In this document: positions 47,596 to 58,725 of the stretch, one piece after another
Position numbering within the stretch: the first letter of the stretch is position 1
Layout: the number at the start of each line of letters is the position of its first letter
The notes under the pieces: generated by a model
Told to the model about the DNA's origin: nothing
The model's input: only the letters and a program-made list of their open reading frames with translations
Database searches by the model: none
Assembly (NCBI RefSeq): GCF_017814915.1
Contig: NZ_JAGIPZ010000014.1
Span: forward strand, 1 to 64,000
Length of the DNA: 64,000 nt
Direction of reading: 5' to 3'
Source of the DNA: Herbaspirillum sp. LeCh32-8
Lineage (GTDB): Bacteria; Pseudomonadota; Gammaproteobacteria; Burkholderiales; Burkholderiaceae_D
Program-made: the position numbers and the translations under genes

Positions 47596-48531
47596 TCAGC
47601 CTTCGGCGGCCGCCTGCTGTTCGGACGCCTTGGTCGCCTTGGAAACCTTCTTTGCACGCGTCGCCAGCCAACACAGAATGGAGCCCGCGCATACCAGGCA
47701 CGCGCCCACCCAGAACGACTTCGGCAGCGGCGCATGCAGCAGCACCGCGGACAGCGCCGACGAGAACACCGGGATGAAATAGGACGCGCCGGCCAGCACG
47801 GTCACGTTGCCGTGCAGAATGCCGACGTTCCAGGCGGCGTAACCAAACCCCATGGCCGCGGCCGCCAGCAGCAGGTAAACCATTGCGGGCATGCTGAACG
47901 TCATTTCACCGACATGCCCGCCGAGGAAGAACTTCAGCCACAAGGTCGCCGCCACCATCATGAAGAAGGCGGTGACGCCATTCTTGCCCTTGGCCATGTT
48001 GGCGGTCACGGTGCAATACGCCGCCCAGATGACGGCGCCGGCGAAGGCCAGGCCGTAGCTCAGGGGATTGTCCTGGATGTTGGCCAGCATGCCCGCCAGG
48101 TCCAGCCCCTGATCGCCGCCCAGCACCCAGCAGATGCCAAGCATGGACAGGATGAAGCCGGGCGCCACCAGCAGGTTGGCCTTCTGCTTGCTGAAGGCGA
48201 TCGCCGAGATCAGCGTGAAAGTGGGCCAGAGGTAATTGACCATGCCGACCTCGATCGCCTGGCGGCCGGTGTTGGCGTAGCCGATCGACAGCGACAGGCA
48301 CAGCTCATACGCCACGAACAGCACGCTGCCCCAGAGCAGATACTTGCGCGGGAAGCTGCTCAGCCTGGGAAAGCCCACCGACAGCACCAGGAACACCGAG
48401 GCCACGGTATAGATGGCGGCGGCGCCGCCGGTGGCACCCAGGTATTCGCTCACGCCGCGGATCAGGCCGACGATGGCGCTCCAGAGGACGACGGCGGTGA
48501 GTCCGATCAGGGTGGCTTGTTTGCTGTTCAT
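47596..48531 (-). CDS. yddG: Aromatic amino acid exporter, YddG/EamA family
   Basis: A 311-aa drug/metabolite transporter with ten predicted helices. The N-terminal LIGLTAVVLWSAIVGLIRGVSE and VGMVNYLWPTFTLISAIAF match YddG, which exports aromatic amino acids and paraquat. It is convergent with dinB. Confidence 0.88.
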   Translation of the reverse strand: MNSKQATLIGLTAVVLWSAIVGLIRGVSEYLGATGGAAAIYTVASVFLVLSVGFPRLSSFPRKYLLWGSVLFVAYELCLSLSIGYANTGRQAIEVGMVNYLWPTFTLISAIAFSKQKANLLVAPGFILSMLGICWVLGGDQGLDLAGMLANIQDNPLSYGLAFAGAVIWAAYCTVTANMAKGKNGVTAFFMMVAATLWLKFFLGGHVGEMTFSMPAMVYLLLAAAAMGFGYAAWNVGILHGNVTVLAGASYFIPVFSSALSAVLLHAPLPKSFWVGACLVCAGSILCWLATRAKKVSKATKASEQQAAAEG

Positions 48532-48792
48532 TCGTTGTTCAATTCAAGTTTCGATAGGGCCGCAGTGATGTCGGAATGACGAGGCGGGCCCGGTTTGCCG
48601 CAGCGCAGGGTAACGCAATGCGGCCCGGCATGGCGGCGTGCACCTGGTGCTGCCAAGGCGACATCGCGCCTGCATGTTCTCGCAGGTTCCCATGGCAACG
48701 ACGCGGGGCCAAATTATCCCCAGACATGGACAATCCGACATCGCTTGCCCGATGACGGGCGTGTAGAATAATCCCTTTTGCCCCGGAACGTT

Positions 48793-49719
48793 ATGTGGTT
48801 TAAGAACCTCCAGATTTACCGACTGCCCGCACCGTGGGCGGTCAGCGCCGACGAGCTCGAATCCCATCTCGCCCCGCAGGCCTTCACCGCCTGCCCCAGC
48901 CTGGAAATGCAAAGCCAGGGTTGGGTCTCGCCGCGCGGCAACGAAAAGCTGGTGCATGTGGTCAACCGCCAGCTGCTGCTCAAGCTCGATACCGAGAAGA
49001 AGCTGCTGCCCTCCTCCGTGATCAACCAGGTCACCAAGGCGCGCGCCGCCGAGCTGGAAGAACAGCAAGGCTTCCCGCCGGGCCGCAAGCAAACCAAGGA
49101 ATTGAAGGAACAGATCACCGACGAACTGCTGCCGCGCGCGTTTTCCGTGGTGCGCAGCACCTGGGTATGGATCGACCCGGTCAACGGCTGGCTGCTGGTG
49201 GATGCCGGCAGCGCCGGCAAGGCCGAGGAAGTGCTGAAGCTGCTGTTCAAGGCGATCCCGAAGTTCCCGCTGGAAAACCTGCGCACCGCCATGTCGCCGG
49301 GCGCCGCCATGACGGACTGGCTGGTCAGCGACGAAGCGCCGAACGGCTTCACCGTCGACCAGGACACCGAGCTGCGCTCCACTGCGGAAAGCAAGGCCAC
49401 CGTGCGCTACGTGCGCCACACGCTGGAAGCGGACGATATCCGCCGCCACATCGAAGCCGGCAAGCAGTGCACGCGCCTGGCGCTGACCTGGGCCGACAAG
49501 GTGTCCTTCGTGCTGACCGAGAACCTGTCGGTCAAGCGCATCGCGCCGCTGGATGTGTTGAAGGAAGACGCCGACCTGACCGGCAAGAACGACGACGAGC
49601 GTTTCGACGGCGACTTCATGCTGATGAGCGGCGAGCTGGCCAAGCTGCTGGCGGCGCTGGTCGACGCACTGGGCGGTCAGCTGAAGGAGAACGACGGCAC
49701 CATGGCCAAGGCGGCTTGA
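48793..49719 (+). CDS. rdgC: Recombination-associated protein RdgC
   Basis: A 308-aa ring-forming DNA-binding protein that can limit RecA action. It starts [11 protein letters not shown] and contains [22 protein letters not shown] and a conserved RGGVDALRE-like C-terminal region. The ATG at 48793 matches family length (about 300). A strong terminator follows. Confidence 0.95.
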   Translation: MWFKNLQIYRLPAPWAVSADELESHLAPQAFTACPSLEMQSQGWVSPRGNEKLVHVVNRQLLLKLDTEKKLLPSSVINQVTKARAAELEEQQGFPPGRKQTKELKEQITDELLPRAFSVVRSTWVWIDPVNGWLLVDAGSAGKAEEVLKLLFKAIPKFPLENLRTAMSPGAAMTDWLVSDEAPNGFTVDQDTELRSTAESKATVRYVRHTLEADDIRRHIEAGKQCTRLALTWADKVSFVLTENLSVKRIAPLDVLKEDADLTGKNDDERFDGDFMLMSGELAKLLAALVDALGGQLKENDGTMAKAA

Positions 49720-49763
49720 TGCCGACCTGAGGTCAGGCTGGAGCGAATGCTTCGGCATCCGAT

Positions 49764-49797
49764 AAAAAAAACGGGAGCTTCGGCTCCCGTTTTTTTA
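49764..49797. terminator. Bidirectional terminator (rdgC / TetR gene)
   Basis: ACGGGAGC-TTCG-GCTCCCGT, a tetraloop hairpin flanked by seven A and seven T residues, between convergent rdgC and the TetR gene. Confidence 0.92.
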
Positions 49798-49819
49798 TTG
49801 TCCAACGCCGCCGGCGACC

Positions 49820-50491
49820 TCAGGCGGCGCGCACCTTGCGCACGGTCGCCGGCGCGGTCGGCCGGCGGGCGGTCAGGACGCTCTCCAGCGGCAGCATCGC
49901 GTGTTGCAGCGTAGCCGTCAGGCGTGCGCTGGAAATACCGTCGCGCGCGCCCAGCGCCATGCCGTTCAGGAAGTTGGTATAGAAATCACCCAGCGCGGTG
50001 ACGTCGGCGTCGGCGCGGATTTCTCCGTCGCGCTGCGCCTGCTGCAGGCGCGCCCGGATCTCGTTGCGGCGCTTGTGGCGACGCTGCGACAGCGCATCGC
50101 TGTGTTCGGCATTCTCCGGCGCGCAGTTGATTGCCGAGATCACCACCATGCATCCCTTGCCGACCGGCAAGCCGGGCGTGCCGCTTTTGCCGGCATACAT
50201 GCGCACGCTGGCGCGCAGCATGGCGTAGAGATCCTCATAAATGCCGTTGCCGGCCTGCAATTGCCGCAGCGGCTCGGCGCTGACGGTGCGCGAATAAAAG
50301 TCGACGGCTTCGCGAAACAAGGCATTCTTGTCGCCGAAGGCCGCATACAGGCTGGGCGCCTTCACGCCGATGGCCTCGGTCAGGTCGGCCATGGTGGTGC
50401 CTTCATAGCCCTTGCTCCAGAAGACCTGCATGGCCTGTTGCAGCGCCTGGTCGCGGTCAAAGCTGCGCGGACGGCCGCGTGTTCGTATCAT
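49820..50491 (-). CDS. TetR-family transcriptional regulator
   Basis: A 223-aa repressor with the HTH TTMADLTEAIGVKAPSLYAAFGDKNALF (residues ~35-60) and a C-terminal ligand domain with two Cys. AAAGGA precedes the ATG at 50491. It is divergent from fusA. The two promoters nearly touch, so it might control one or both; the operator is not identified. Confidence 0.9.
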   Translation of the reverse strand: MIRTRGRPRSFDRDQALQQAMQVFWSKGYEGTTMADLTEAIGVKAPSLYAAFGDKNALFREAVDFYSRTVSAEPLRQLQAGNGIYEDLYAMLRASVRMYAGKSGTPGLPVGKGCMVVISAINCAPENAEHSDALSQRRHKRRNEIRARLQQAQRDGEIRADADVTALGDFYTNFLNGMALGARDGISSARLTATLQHAMLPLESVLTARRPTAPATVRKVRAA

Positions 50492-50590
50492 CGGTATCCT
50501 TTGTGGACGCAATCCCGTCCGTTGGTGCACCGCAGGTGGCCGTGCCGATTTGCGGAGGTGTTACCCGCAGGGATAATGGATTTGTCAGGC

Positions 50591-50619
50591 AGTGTAGTTT
50601 ATTTTAATCTGCATTACAA
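50591..50619 (-). promoter_or_regulatory. TetR-gene promoter
   Basis: Minus strand TTGTAA (50614-50619), 17-bp spacer, TACACT (50591-50596). It points towards the TetR gene and is only about 20 bp from the fusA -35. Confidence 0.5.
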
Positions 50620-50637
50620 AAATATCGCTGCCTGCTC

Positions 50638-50666
50638 TTGAAGAAAGTCCGCTACGTTCCTATTAT
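50638..50666 (+). promoter_or_regulatory. fusA promoter
   Basis: TTGAAG (50638-50643), 17-bp spacer, TATTAT (50661-50666). Transcript start near 50673 gives a leader of about 157 nt. Confidence 0.6.
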
Positions 50667-50829
50667 CTAATCCTCGTTACATAAATGTGGCGAGAATGGC
50701 GATAAGCAAGAGCGCGCCGTCAAGCTGAATCAAGGCCGGACCAGCATCCGAATTGCATTGCCGACAACCATCACCGTTCAATCCACGCTCCAGCGGGAGC
50801 ACCAACGGCACCCATCGAAAGGATATGCC

Positions 50830-52935
50830 ATGAGCCGCAAGACCCGAATAGAAAACTACCGCAACATCGGTATCAGCGCCCACATCGACGCAGGCAAGAC
50901 CACGACCACCGAGCGCATTCTTTTTTATACGGGCGTGAACCACAAGATCGGCGAAGTGCATAACGGTGCGGCCACCATGGACTGGATGGAGCAGGAACAG
51001 GAACGCGGCATCACCATCACCTCGGCCGCCACCACTGCCTTCTGGAAGGGCATGGCCGGCAATTATCCCGAGCATCGCATCAACATCATCGACACCCCGG
51101 GCCACGTCGACTTCACCATCGAAGTCGAACGCTCGATGCGCGTGCTGGACGGCGCGGTGATGGTGTACGACTCGGTGGGCGGCGTGCAGCCGCAGTCCGA
51201 GACCGTCTGGCGCCAGGCCAACAAGTACAAGGTGCCGCGCATCGCCTTCGTCAACAAGATGGATCGCATCGGCGCCGACTTCTTCCGCGTGCAAAAGCAG
51301 ATCGTCGAGCGCCTGAAGGGCAACGCCGTGCCGATCCAGATTCCGGTCGGCGCCGAGGACCATTTCTCCGGCGTGATCGACCTGGTGAAGATGAAGGCCA
51401 TCATCTGGGATGATGCCAGCCAGGGCGTGCTGTTCAAGTACGAAGACATTCCGGCCGAGCTGGAGGACACCGCACGCCAGTGGCGCGACAACATGGTCGA
51501 GCAGGCTGCCGAGGCCAGCGAGGAGCTGCTGGAGAAATACCTGTCCGGCAATCCGCTGTCCGAAGAGGACATCAAGCACGGCCTGCGCCTGCGCACCGTG
51601 GCCGGCGAGATCGTGCCGATGCTGGCCGGCAGCGCGTTCAAGAACAAGGGCGTGCAGGCGATGCTGGATGCGGTGATCGACTATCTGCCCTCGCCCATCG
51701 ACGTGCCGGCCATTGCCGGCCATGCCGAGGACGACAGCGAGATCGAGCGCCATCCGTCGGACGAGGAGCCGTTCTCGGCGCTCGCCTTCAAGATCATGAC
51801 CGACCCATTTGTGGGCCAGCTGACCTTCTTCCGCGTGTACTCCGGCATCGTCAACTCGGGCGATGCGGTCTACAACCCGCTCAAGGGCAAGAAGGAACGC
51901 CTGGGCCGCATCCTGCAGATGCACGCCAACGAGCGCAAGGAGATCAAGGAAGTGTTCGCCGGCGACATCGCCGCCGCCGTGGGCCTGAAGGACGTGACCA
52001 CCGGCGACACGCTGTCCGATCCGGAGCATCCGATCATCCTGGAACGCATGGTGTTCCCGGAGCCGGTGATCTCGCAGGCGGTGGAGCCGAAGACCAAGGC
52101 CGACCAGGAGAAGATGGGCATCGCCCTGAACCGCCTGGCGCAAGAGGACCCGTCCTTCCGCGTGCATACCGACGAGGAATCGGGCCAGACCATCATGTCC
52201 GGCATGGGTGAGCTGCACCTGGAAATCCTGGTGGACCGCATGAAGCGCGAGTTCAACGTGGAAGCCACGGTGGGCAAGCCGCAGGTGGCCTATCGCGAGG
52301 CGATCCGCAAGGGCGTGGAAGATGTCGAGGGCAAGTTCGTCAAGCAGTCCGGCGGACGCGGCCAATACGGCCACGTGGTGATCAAGCTGGAGCCGCAGCC
52401 GGCCGGCAAGGGCTATGAGTTCGTCGATGCGATCAAGGGCGGCGTGGTGCCGCGCGAATTCATCCCGGCGGTCGACAAGGGCATCCAGGAGTCGCTGAAG
52501 TCGGGCATCCTGGCCGGCTATCCGGTGGTGGACGTGAAGGCGACGCTGACCTTCGGCTCCTACCACGATGTCGACTCCAACGAAAACGCGTTCCGCATGG
52601 CCGGCTCGATGGCCTTCAAGGAAGCGATGAAGCGCGCCGGCCCGATCCTGCTGGAGCCGATGATGCAGGTCGAAGTGGAAACGCCCGAAGAGTTCATGGG
52701 CAACGTGATGGGCGACCTGTCGTCCCGCCGCGGCATGGTGCAGGGCATGGAAGACATGGTGGGCGGCGGCAAGCTGGTGCGCGCCGAGGTGCCGCTGTCA
52801 GAGATGTTCGGCTACTCGACCACGCTGCGTTCGCTGTCACAGGGCCGCGCGACCTACTCGATGGAGTTCAAGCACTACGCCGAGGCGCCGCGCCAGGTGG
52901 TGGACCAACTGACCGGCAGCAAGGGCAAGGGCTGA
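50830..52935 (+). CDS. fusA: Elongation factor G
   Basis: GTPase that drives ribosome translocation. The 701-aa protein has [14 protein letters not shown] (G1), [13 protein letters not shown] (G3) and NKMDRIG (G4), then the usual domains II-V. The ATG at 50830 follows AAAGGAT. It stands alone with its own promoter and terminator and is not beside rpsL, rpsG or tuf, so a second fusA may exist in the str operon. Divergent from a TetR gene. Confidence 0.95.
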   Translation: MSRKTRIENYRNIGISAHIDAGKTTTTERILFYTGVNHKIGEVHNGAATMDWMEQEQERGITITSAATTAFWKGMAGNYPEHRINIIDTPGHVDFTIEVERSMRVLDGAVMVYDSVGGVQPQSETVWRQANKYKVPRIAFVNKMDRIGADFFRVQKQIVERLKGNAVPIQIPVGAEDHFSGVIDLVKMKAIIWDDASQGVLFKYEDIPAELEDTARQWRDNMVEQAAEASEELLEKYLSGNPLSEEDIKHGLRLRTVAGEIVPMLAGSAFKNKGVQAMLDAVIDYLPSPIDVPAIAGHAEDDSEIERHPSDEEPFSALAFKIMTDPFVGQLTFFRVYSGIVNSGDAVYNPLKGKKERLGRILQMHANERKEIKEVFAGDIAAAVGLKDVTTGDTLSDPEHPIILERMVFPEPVISQAVEPKTKADQEKMGIALNRLAQEDPSFRVHTDEESGQTIMSGMGELHLEILVDRMKREFNVEATVGKPQVAYREAIRKGVEDVEGKFVKQSGGRGQYGHVVIKLEPQPAGKGYEFVDAIKGGVVPREFIPAVDKGIQESLKSGILAGYPVVDVKATLTFGSYHDVDSNENAFRMAGSMAFKEAMKRAGPILLEPMMQVEVETPEEFMGNVMGDLSSRRGMVQGMEDMVGGGKLVRAEVPLSEMFGYSTTLRSLSQGRATYSMEFKHYAEAPRQVVDQLTGSKGKG

Positions 52936-52956
52936 TTCTCCCGCGCCAATGAAAAG

Positions 52957-52990
52957 GCCGGCGCATCTGCAAGGATGCGCCGGCTTTTTT
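52957..52990 (+). terminator. Terminator of fusA
   Basis: 11-bp perfect stem GCCGGCGCATC, 6-nt loop, T6 run. Confidence 0.9.
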
Positions 52991-53025
52991 CTTTCCTTGT
53001 GTGCCGCGAACGCTGCGCAGAAAGA

Positions 53026-53061
53026 AAAACGCCCGCTCAACTTGCGTTGAACAGGCGTTTT
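53026..53061 (-). terminator. Terminator of tRNA-Asp
   Basis: AAAACGCC/GGCGTTTT outer stem with an inner TCAAC/GTTGA stem; T-run on the minus strand. It directly follows the tRNA gene. Confidence 0.75.
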
Positions 53062-53064
53062 ATT

Positions 53065-53141
53065 TGGCGGAGCGGACGGGGCTCGAACCCGCGACCCCCG
53101 GCGTGACAGGCCGGTATTCTAACCAACTGAACTACCACTCC
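53065..53141 (-). tRNA. tRNA-Asp (GTC)
   Basis: Full cloverleaf on the minus strand: acceptor GGAGTGG/CCGCTCC with one G-U pair, D-arm GGTAGTTCAGTTGGTTAGAA, anticodon arm CCGGC-CTGTCAC-GCCGG (anticodon GTC), T-arm with GGTTCGAG, and an encoded CCA end. Confidence 0.98.
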
Positions 53142-53265
53142 TAAATCGTCTTCAGCGGAACTGCTCTTGCTGAAAGACCGCTATTCTATAAGAGCCTTTT
53201 TTAAAAAGCCAGTACTTTGTAGCGGTTTTTGCGAAAATATTTACATCGAGGCGCAAAGCCCGGTC

Positions 53266-53859
53266 TCAGGCCTTGAATTTGCCTTCGAAAGCCAGCTTGG
53301 ACAGCGGTTCGCGGGGGCTGGGCAGCTCGCGCGCCTGCAGGCCTTCGGGCAGGATGGACTTGTCGCCCAGCTTGCCGATGGCGACCATGGCTTCCACCGA
53401 GAATTCGGCCGGCACGTTCAGTTCGGTGCGGGCCTTTTCCTTATCGAAGCCGGCCATGCCGTGCGCATGCCAACCGGAGATGCTGGCTTGCAGGGCCATG
53501 TAGCCCCAGGCCGAACCGGTGTCGAAGGAGTGGGTCGGGGCCGGCACGGCTTCGGAGGCGCCCGGCGGGACCATCACGGTACGTGACAGAACCACGATCA
53601 GCACCGACGCCTTCTCGGCCCAGCCGCGGTTGAATTCGTTCAGCAGGCCCAACAGGCTGTTCCATGCCGGCGTGCCGCGACGCGCGAACACGAAGCGCCA
53701 GGGTTGCGCGTTGTAGGCCGAAGGCGCCCAGCGTGCCGCTTCCAGGAAGGTCAGCACGGTCTCTTCCGAAATATCGGCGCCGGTGTAGGCGCGCGGCGAC
53801 CAGCGGTTGATGAAATGCGGATCGATCGGATAGTCGGCTGCGCGCGGATTGGAAGACAT
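53266..53859 (-). CDS. Nitroreductase family protein
   Basis: A 197-aa FMN-dependent reductase. Blocks include FINRWSPRAYTG (N-terminal), LEAARWAPSAYNAQPWRFVFAR (FMN contacts) and GYMALQASISGWHAHGMAGFD. The start is the ATG at 53859 with AGGAG upstream. Substrate unknown; single gene. Confidence 0.9.
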   Translation of the reverse strand: MSSNPRAADYPIDPHFINRWSPRAYTGADISEETVLTFLEAARWAPSAYNAQPWRFVFARRGTPAWNSLLGLLNEFNRGWAEKASVLIVVLSRTVMVPPGASEAVPAPTHSFDTGSAWGYMALQASISGWHAHGMAGFDKEKARTELNVPAEFSVEAMVAIGKLGDKSILPEGLQARELPSPREPLSKLAFEGKFKA

Positions 53860-53995
53860 GCTTGCTCCTGTGGATGAGATTCGGGAAAGCGGCATCTTAG
53901 CAGCGCGGGATTTTTCTTGCTGGCGGCGGCGCGCTGTCGACGCCGCGGTAACTCGAGCGTGCCGCGCGCAAGTCTGCGGCTAAAAGAGCAGACAT
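53860..53995. other. Short non-coding stretch after the mnmE terminator
   Basis: Upstream region of the nitroreductase gene. No gene or clear promoter hexamers were recognised. Confidence 0.4.
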
Positions 53996-54027
53996 AAAAA
54001 AGCCCGCGCACCTTGCGGCGGCGGGCT
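53996..54027 (-). terminator. Terminator of mnmE
   Basis: AGCCCGC/GCGGGCT stem with an inner CGCA/TGCG pair; on the minus strand a T6 run follows. It lies about 205 nt after the mnmE stop; the 54028-54231 interval has no gene. Confidence 0.75.
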
Positions 54028-54231
54028 AAATCCAATTCTCAGGGGTGATGAATTGGAGGGGGAGGACCTTCAGAATAACCACGCCCTCCTCATGCCTCCA
54101 ACGTTTTTACACGCTGTAACATCCCTCGCGAAGATTTATCAACTGATCAAGCCTTTGCGGCGAAGTGCTAACGTTTTGTTACGCGCATCAGCGCCCTGTC
54201 AGCCCGGCGACATGTCGCCCGATGCCGACAC

Positions 54232-55632
54232 TCACTTGCCGATACAGAAGCGCGAGAAAATCACGCCCAGCAGATCGTCCGGCGTGAACTTGCCGGTGAT
54301 GCCGGACAAACGCTCCTGCGCCAGGCGCAGTTCCTCGGCGAACAGATCCAGCGCATGGTCGCCGGCTTCGTTGTCGAGCGCAGCATGCGCGGCGGCGTGC
54401 TCGAGATGCTCGCCCGCTGCCTTCAGCGCCAGCAGGTGGCGCTCGCGCGCGAGGTAGCGCGACTCCACCGTCTGCTGCCAGCCGGCGATGCGCAGCAGCT
54501 CGCCGCGCAGCAGGTCCACGCCCTGCCCTTCCGCGGCCGAGATGTAGACGTGCGTGGCGTCGGGCATCTCGTCCACTGCGGGCTTGTGGCCGGAGCGGTC
54601 AATCTTGTTCCAGATGCGGATGATGGGCACGCCGTCGGGGAAGCGCGCGGTGATCTTTTCGTCTTCCAGCGTGGGGCCGCGATCGGCGTCCAGCATGTGC
54701 AGGATGACGTCGGCCTTGGCGACTTCAGCCCAGGTGCGTTCGATGCCGATGCGCTCGACCTCGTCGGGGCCGCTGCCGTCCTCCCCCGCTTCGCGGATAC
54801 CGGCGGTGTCGATGATGTTCAGCGGCATGCCTTCGATCTGGATGGTCTGCGTGACCTTGTCGCGCGTGGTGCCGGCGATCGGAGTCACGATGGCCACGTC
54901 AGCGCCGGACAGCGCGTTGAGCAGCGAGGACTTGCCGACATTGGGCTTGCCCGCCAACACGGCATTGAGGCCGTCGCGCAGCAATGCGCCCTGGGCTGCG
55001 TGCTTGAAGACGTCGTCCAGCGTGGCGCGGATCTTCGCGAGCTGGCCGCGCGCGTCGGATTGCTTGAGGAAGTCGATCTCCTCTTCCGGAAAATCGAGCG
55101 TGGCTTCGACCAGCATGCGCAGGCTGGTGACTTGCTCCACCAGTTCGTGGATCACTTTGGAGAAGGCGCCCGACAGCGATTCGGAGGCCGACTTGGCGGC
55201 CGCCTCGGTGGTGGCTTCGATCAGGTCGGCCACGGCCTCGGCCTGGGCCAGGTCGATCTTGTCGTTCAGGAAGGCGCGCTGGGTGAACTCGCCCGGCTCG
55301 GCCATGCGCAGGCCGATCTCTGCGCCCGCTTCCAGGCAACGCGCCAGCAGCATCTGCATCACCACCGGGCCGCCGTGGCCCTGCAGCTCCAGCACGTCTT
55401 CGCCGGTATAGGAATGCGGCGCGGGGAAATGAATCGCCAGGCCCTGGTCAATGACGCTGCCGTCTTCACGGCGGAACGGCAGGTAGGTGGCGTGGCGCGG
55501 CTGCAGGCTGTCGCGGCCGCACAGGGCGGCGATCAGCGGCGCCAGGTTCTTGCCCGACAGGCGAACCACGCCGATGCCGCCGCGTCCGGGTGCGGTGGCG
55601 ATGGCGGCGATGGGAGAAGAGTCGAAGGTCAT
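54232..55632 (-). CDS. mnmE: tRNA modification GTPase MnmE
   Basis: With MnmG makes 5-carboxymethylaminomethyl-uridine at the wobble base. The 466-aa protein has the N-terminal formyl-THF domain ([14 protein letters not shown]), G1 [21 protein letters not shown] (G3), NKID (G4) and the C-terminal CIGK (cysteine four residues from the end). The ATG at 55632 is used; the longer frame at the 5' end looks non-coding. It is separated from yidC by a terminator. Confidence 0.96.
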   Translation of the reverse strand: MTFDSSPIAAIATAPGRGGIGVVRLSGKNLAPLIAALCGRDSLQPRHATYLPFRREDGSVIDQGLAIHFPAPHSYTGEDVLELQGHGGPVVMQMLLARCLEAGAEIGLRMAEPGEFTQRAFLNDKIDLAQAEAVADLIEATTEAAAKSASESLSGAFSKVIHELVEQVTSLRMLVEATLDFPEEEIDFLKQSDARGQLAKIRATLDDVFKHAAQGALLRDGLNAVLAGKPNVGKSSLLNALSGADVAIVTPIAGTTRDKVTQTIQIEGMPLNIIDTAGIREAGEDGSGPDEVERIGIERTWAEVAKADVILHMLDADRGPTLEDEKITARFPDGVPIIRIWNKIDRSGHKPAVDEMPDATHVYISAAEGQGVDLLRGELLRIAGWQQTVESRYLARERHLLALKAAGEHLEHAAAHAALDNEAGDHALDLFAEELRLAQERLSGITGKFTPDDLLGVIFSRFCIGK

Positions 55633-55727
55633 GATGCGGATATCTTGTTGTCGTTTTGAATATGGCCGGCCGCGCATGCGCGCAGAGGCAAGGCTCAATG
55701 TTAAGGCCTGTGAAGAAACTCCGATCG

Positions 55728-55762
55728 AAAAAAAACCCGTGAATTCCACGGGTTCTTTTTTG
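55728..55762. terminator. Terminator between yidC and mnmE
   Basis: AACCCGTG/CACGGGTT stem with a 5-nt loop and A- and T-runs on both sides. Confidence 0.85.
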
Positions 55763-55804
55763 CTCGCCGATCCCGGCAAACGGGATCGGCGGGAGCGGCA
55801 GGGA

Positions 55805-57505
55805 TTACTTGGTCTTGCCGCTCTCGATGTTCTTGGTGATCACCCATTGCTGCGCGATCGACAGGATGTTGTTGGTCACCCAGTACAGCACCAGGCCGGA
55901 CGGGAAGAAGAAGAACATGAACGAGAACACCAGCGGCATGAACATCATCACCTTGGCCTGGACCGGGTCCGGCGGGGTCGGGTTCAGCTTGGTTTGCAGG
56001 AACATCGAACCGGCCATGATGATCGGCAACAGACCGACCGGCATGTTGAAGTACGGAATGGTGCCGAACAGCGTATCCGGGGCGGTCAGGTCATGGATCC
56101 AGCCCAGCCACGGCGCGCCGCGCATTTCAACCGATGCCAGCAGCACCCAGTACAGCGAGATGAACACCGGGATCTGGATCGCGATGGGCAGGCAGCCGCC
56201 CAGCGGGTTGATCTTCTCGGTCTTGTACATCGCCATCATTTCGCGGTTCATCGCCTGCGGATCGCCCTTGTGACGCTCGCGGATGGCCTGCATACGCGGC
56301 GCGACCGCCTTCATCTTGGCCATGCTGCGGTACGACGCGGCCGACAACGGGAAGAAGATCAGCTTGATCAGCACGGTCAGCAGGATGATGGTCCAGCCCC
56401 AGTTGCCGACGATGGCGTGGATGTGGGTCATCAGCCAGAAGATCGGCTTGGCGATCAGGGTCAGCCAACCGTAGTCCTTGACCAGCTCCAGGCCGGGGGC
56501 GACGGATTCCAGCACCTTCGACTCTTGCGGGCCGGAGTACAGCTTGGCGTCCATGGTCACCGAAGCGCCGGCGGCGACTTCACCCATCGGGATGATCGAG
56601 GCCACGCTGAACAGATTGGGCTTGACCTGCTCGGTCACGATGCTGCGGGTCTTGCCTTGCGGCGGCACGAAGGCCGACACGAAGTAGTGCTGCACCAGCG
56701 CAATCCAGCCGTTGTCGGCCTGCTTGGCGTGCTCGGCCTTGCCTTCGGCGATCTTCTCGAAGGTCATCTTCTCGAACTTGTTGGATTCGGTGTAGACGGC
56801 CGGACCGGTGAAGGTGCTGTAGAAGTGCGACTCGCCGCCCGGCTTGTTGCCGTCACGCAGCAGTTGCAGGTACAGCGACGGATTGATCGCCGCAGCGGTG
56901 CCGTTGGTCACGGTGTGCTTGACGTCGATCAGGTAGCTACCGCGGGTGAAGGTGAAGGTCTTGGTCAGCTTCACGCCGCCTTGATCAGCCTCCAACACCA
57001 GCTGCACTTCGTTGCCGTTGTCCAGGGTGCGCGCGCCCGGCTTGGCCGTGAACAGCGACTTGTGGTTGGGGAAGGTGCCGCCGGTCAGGCCGGTTTCAGC
57101 CAGGTACACATGGCCGGCGCCGGAGTCGAACAGCACCAGGTTCTTGCTGGGGTCGACCACGTCGCGCTGGTTCAGCAGTTCCAAACGCTTGAGCTCGCCG
57201 CCGACGGTGTCGAAGTCAGCCTTGACCACGTCGGTGGTGATGGTGATGGTTTCACCCTTGGCGGCAGCGGCGTCGGTGGCCGGCAGTGCGGCGGCGCCGG
57301 CCGGGGCCGGAGTGCCTGCCTGCGGCACCGGCGAACCGGTCGGGCTGGCGGTCGGGGCTGCCGGGTTGGCGGCGGCCTGCTCCTGAGTCTGGTTAGCCGA
57401 CGGGAAGAACATCGACTGATGTCCGTTATGGCGCATCCAGCCATCCCACAGCAGCAGCAGGGAGAAGGAGAATACAACCCACAGGACGGTACGTTTGATA
57501 TCCAT
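55805..57505 (-). CDS. yidC: Membrane protein insertase YidC
   Basis: Inserts and folds inner-membrane proteins, alone or with SecYEG. The 566-aa protein has an N-terminal anchor, a long periplasmic domain (about 60-340, with a Pro/Ala-rich start) and the conserved C-terminal five-helix core, including [18 protein letters not shown] and the [13 protein letters not shown] helix. It follows yidD on the same strand by 16 bp. Confidence 0.97.
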   Translation of the reverse strand: MDIKRTVLWVVFSFSLLLLWDGWMRHNGHQSMFFPSANQTQEQAAANPAAPTASPTGSPVPQAGTPAPAGAAALPATDAAAAKGETITITTDVVKADFDTVGGELKRLELLNQRDVVDPSKNLVLFDSGAGHVYLAETGLTGGTFPNHKSLFTAKPGARTLDNGNEVQLVLEADQGGVKLTKTFTFTRGSYLIDVKHTVTNGTAAAINPSLYLQLLRDGNKPGGESHFYSTFTGPAVYTESNKFEKMTFEKIAEGKAEHAKQADNGWIALVQHYFVSAFVPPQGKTRSIVTEQVKPNLFSVASIIPMGEVAAGASVTMDAKLYSGPQESKVLESVAPGLELVKDYGWLTLIAKPIFWLMTHIHAIVGNWGWTIILLTVLIKLIFFPLSAASYRSMAKMKAVAPRMQAIRERHKGDPQAMNREMMAMYKTEKINPLGGCLPIAIQIPVFISLYWVLLASVEMRGAPWLGWIHDLTAPDTLFGTIPYFNMPVGLLPIIMAGSMFLQTKLNPTPPDPVQAKVMMFMPLVFSFMFFFFPSGLVLYWVTNNILSIAQQWVITKNIESGKTK

Positions 57506-57521
57506 ATGCGTATTGATTAGT

Positions 57522-57848
57522 TCAGGAGTGGCTGCAACCGTCAGCGGCCACAGTGGGAGAAACTCGCGCAGAGGTACGCTGCGACGAAGAATTCGGGGAA
57601 ACGGGAGAAGCGTTGGACGGCGCCGATGCCTCCGGCGAACCCGGCACCGGATCGAGGCCGCCGGGATGCCATGGATGGCATTTGCACAGGCGCTTGCCGG
57701 CCAGGAGACTACCCTTGAACGCGCCGTGCAGGCGCACGGCCTCGGCGGCGTAGTCGGAACAGCTGGGATAGAAACGGCAATTCTGCCCGAGGAACGGGCT
57801 CACTCCCAGCTTGTAGGCGCGTAACAGCAGGAGCAAAGGCGTTTTCAT
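57522..57848 (-). CDS. yidD: Membrane protein insertion efficiency factor YidD
   Basis: A 108-aa protein. The first 70 residues are Yid[34 protein letters not shown] and [18 protein letters not shown], with the conserved cysteines. The last 35 residues are a Ser/Ala-rich tail. The ATG at 57848 with AGGAAG upstream is used. The gap from rnpA is only 6 bp. Confidence 0.94.
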   Translation of the reverse strand: MKTPLLLLLRAYKLGVSPFLGQNCRFYPSCSDYAAEAVRLHGAFKGSLLAGKRLCKCHPWHPGGLDPVPGSPEASAPSNASPVSPNSSSQRTSARVSPTVAADGCSHS

Positions 57849-57854
57849 CACTTC

Positions 57855-58259
57855 CTATTTCCTGGCAAACGCTGGCGCGTTCGTCAAAAAGGCGAACAGC
57901 TGCGCCAGTTCGGCGTTCAAGGCCGCCTTCAGGGCGGCATTGGTGGCCGGATCGCTTTTGGCGTTGACCGGGCGCGACAGGCGCACGATACAGTCGACCT
58001 CAGGCAGCAACGCCTGGCGGAACAGTTCGCGCGTGGCGCGCTTGATCGTGTTGCGGGTCACCGCGCGCGGCGCGAAACGCTTGGCTGCGACAACGCCCAG
58101 GCGGGCCTGAGGCAGACTGTTGCGACGCGCATACAACACGAAATGCTCCGTGCGATGGACGGGGCGCAAACGAAAAACGGATGAAAATTCATCCGTTTTA
58201 ACGATTCGCCGATCGCGTGGGAAGTTGCCAGGTTGAAGCTGTGAACGAACGTCCGTCAC
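57855..58259 (-). CDS. rnpA: Ribonuclease P protein component
   Basis: Protein subunit of RNase P, maturing the 5' end of tRNAs. The 134-aa protein has FVLYARRNSL, RLGVVAAKRF and the RNR-like VTRNTIKRATRELFR motif that contacts RNA. The start is GTG. It follows rpmH by 25 bp, the usual arrangement. Confidence 0.94.
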   Translation of the reverse strand: MTDVRSQLQPGNFPRDRRIVKTDEFSSVFRLRPVHRTEHFVLYARRNSLPQARLGVVAAKRFAPRAVTRNTIKRATRELFRQALLPEVDCIVRLSRPVNAKSDPATNAALKAALNAELAQLFAFLTNAPAFARK

Positions 58260-58284
58260 ACGAAACGGCTGCGCAAAGCCCGGC

Positions 58285-58422
58285 TTAAACTGCAGCCAGA
58301 CGCTTGCGGCCCTTGGCGCGGCGAGCGTTGATCACGGCACGGCCGCCACGGGTTGCCATACGGGCGCGGAAACCATGGGTACGCTTGCGACGCACGACGG
58401 AGGGTTGGTAAGTACGTTTCAT
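58285..58422 (-). CDS. rpmH: 50S ribosomal protein L34
   Basis: A 45-residue basic protein, [18 protein letters not shown] then [12 protein letters not shown], identical in pattern to bacterial L34. It is the first gene of the rpmH-rnpA-yidD-yidC cluster. A good promoter lies about 270 nt upstream. Confidence 0.97.
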   Translation of the reverse strand: MKRTYQPSVVRRKRTHGFRARMATRGGRAVINARRAKGRKRLAAV

Positions 58423-58695
58423 GTTGGACTCGCTTAGTTGGGCTGCCTATTCAGCAAACAGCAAAAATAAATCGGAATTCTGGAACTGCCTTCAGTGTGC
58501 CCGTTCCGTATCATCGATGCCCCTGCCGCCCGTATCCCCGGCAGCCCCTGCATCGCTGACACCATTTGTCGGTCCGGTCTGGACCCGCTTCGTCTCTTGT
58601 CTTTTTACGCCCACTAAGTTCGTAGTCCGACTTGCCTGAAGCTGAAACAGCACTGCGACGGCACCGTGCGCAATTCTTCAGATGGTGAACCCTGA

Positions 58696-58725
58696 ATTAG
58701 ACTGCATTTTCCACTTACCTGTCAA
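58696..58725 (-). promoter_or_regulatory. rpmH promoter
   Basis: Minus strand TTGACA (58720-58725, perfect), 18-bp spacer, TCTAAT (58696-58701). Expected start near 58689, leader about 265 nt. Confidence 0.7.
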
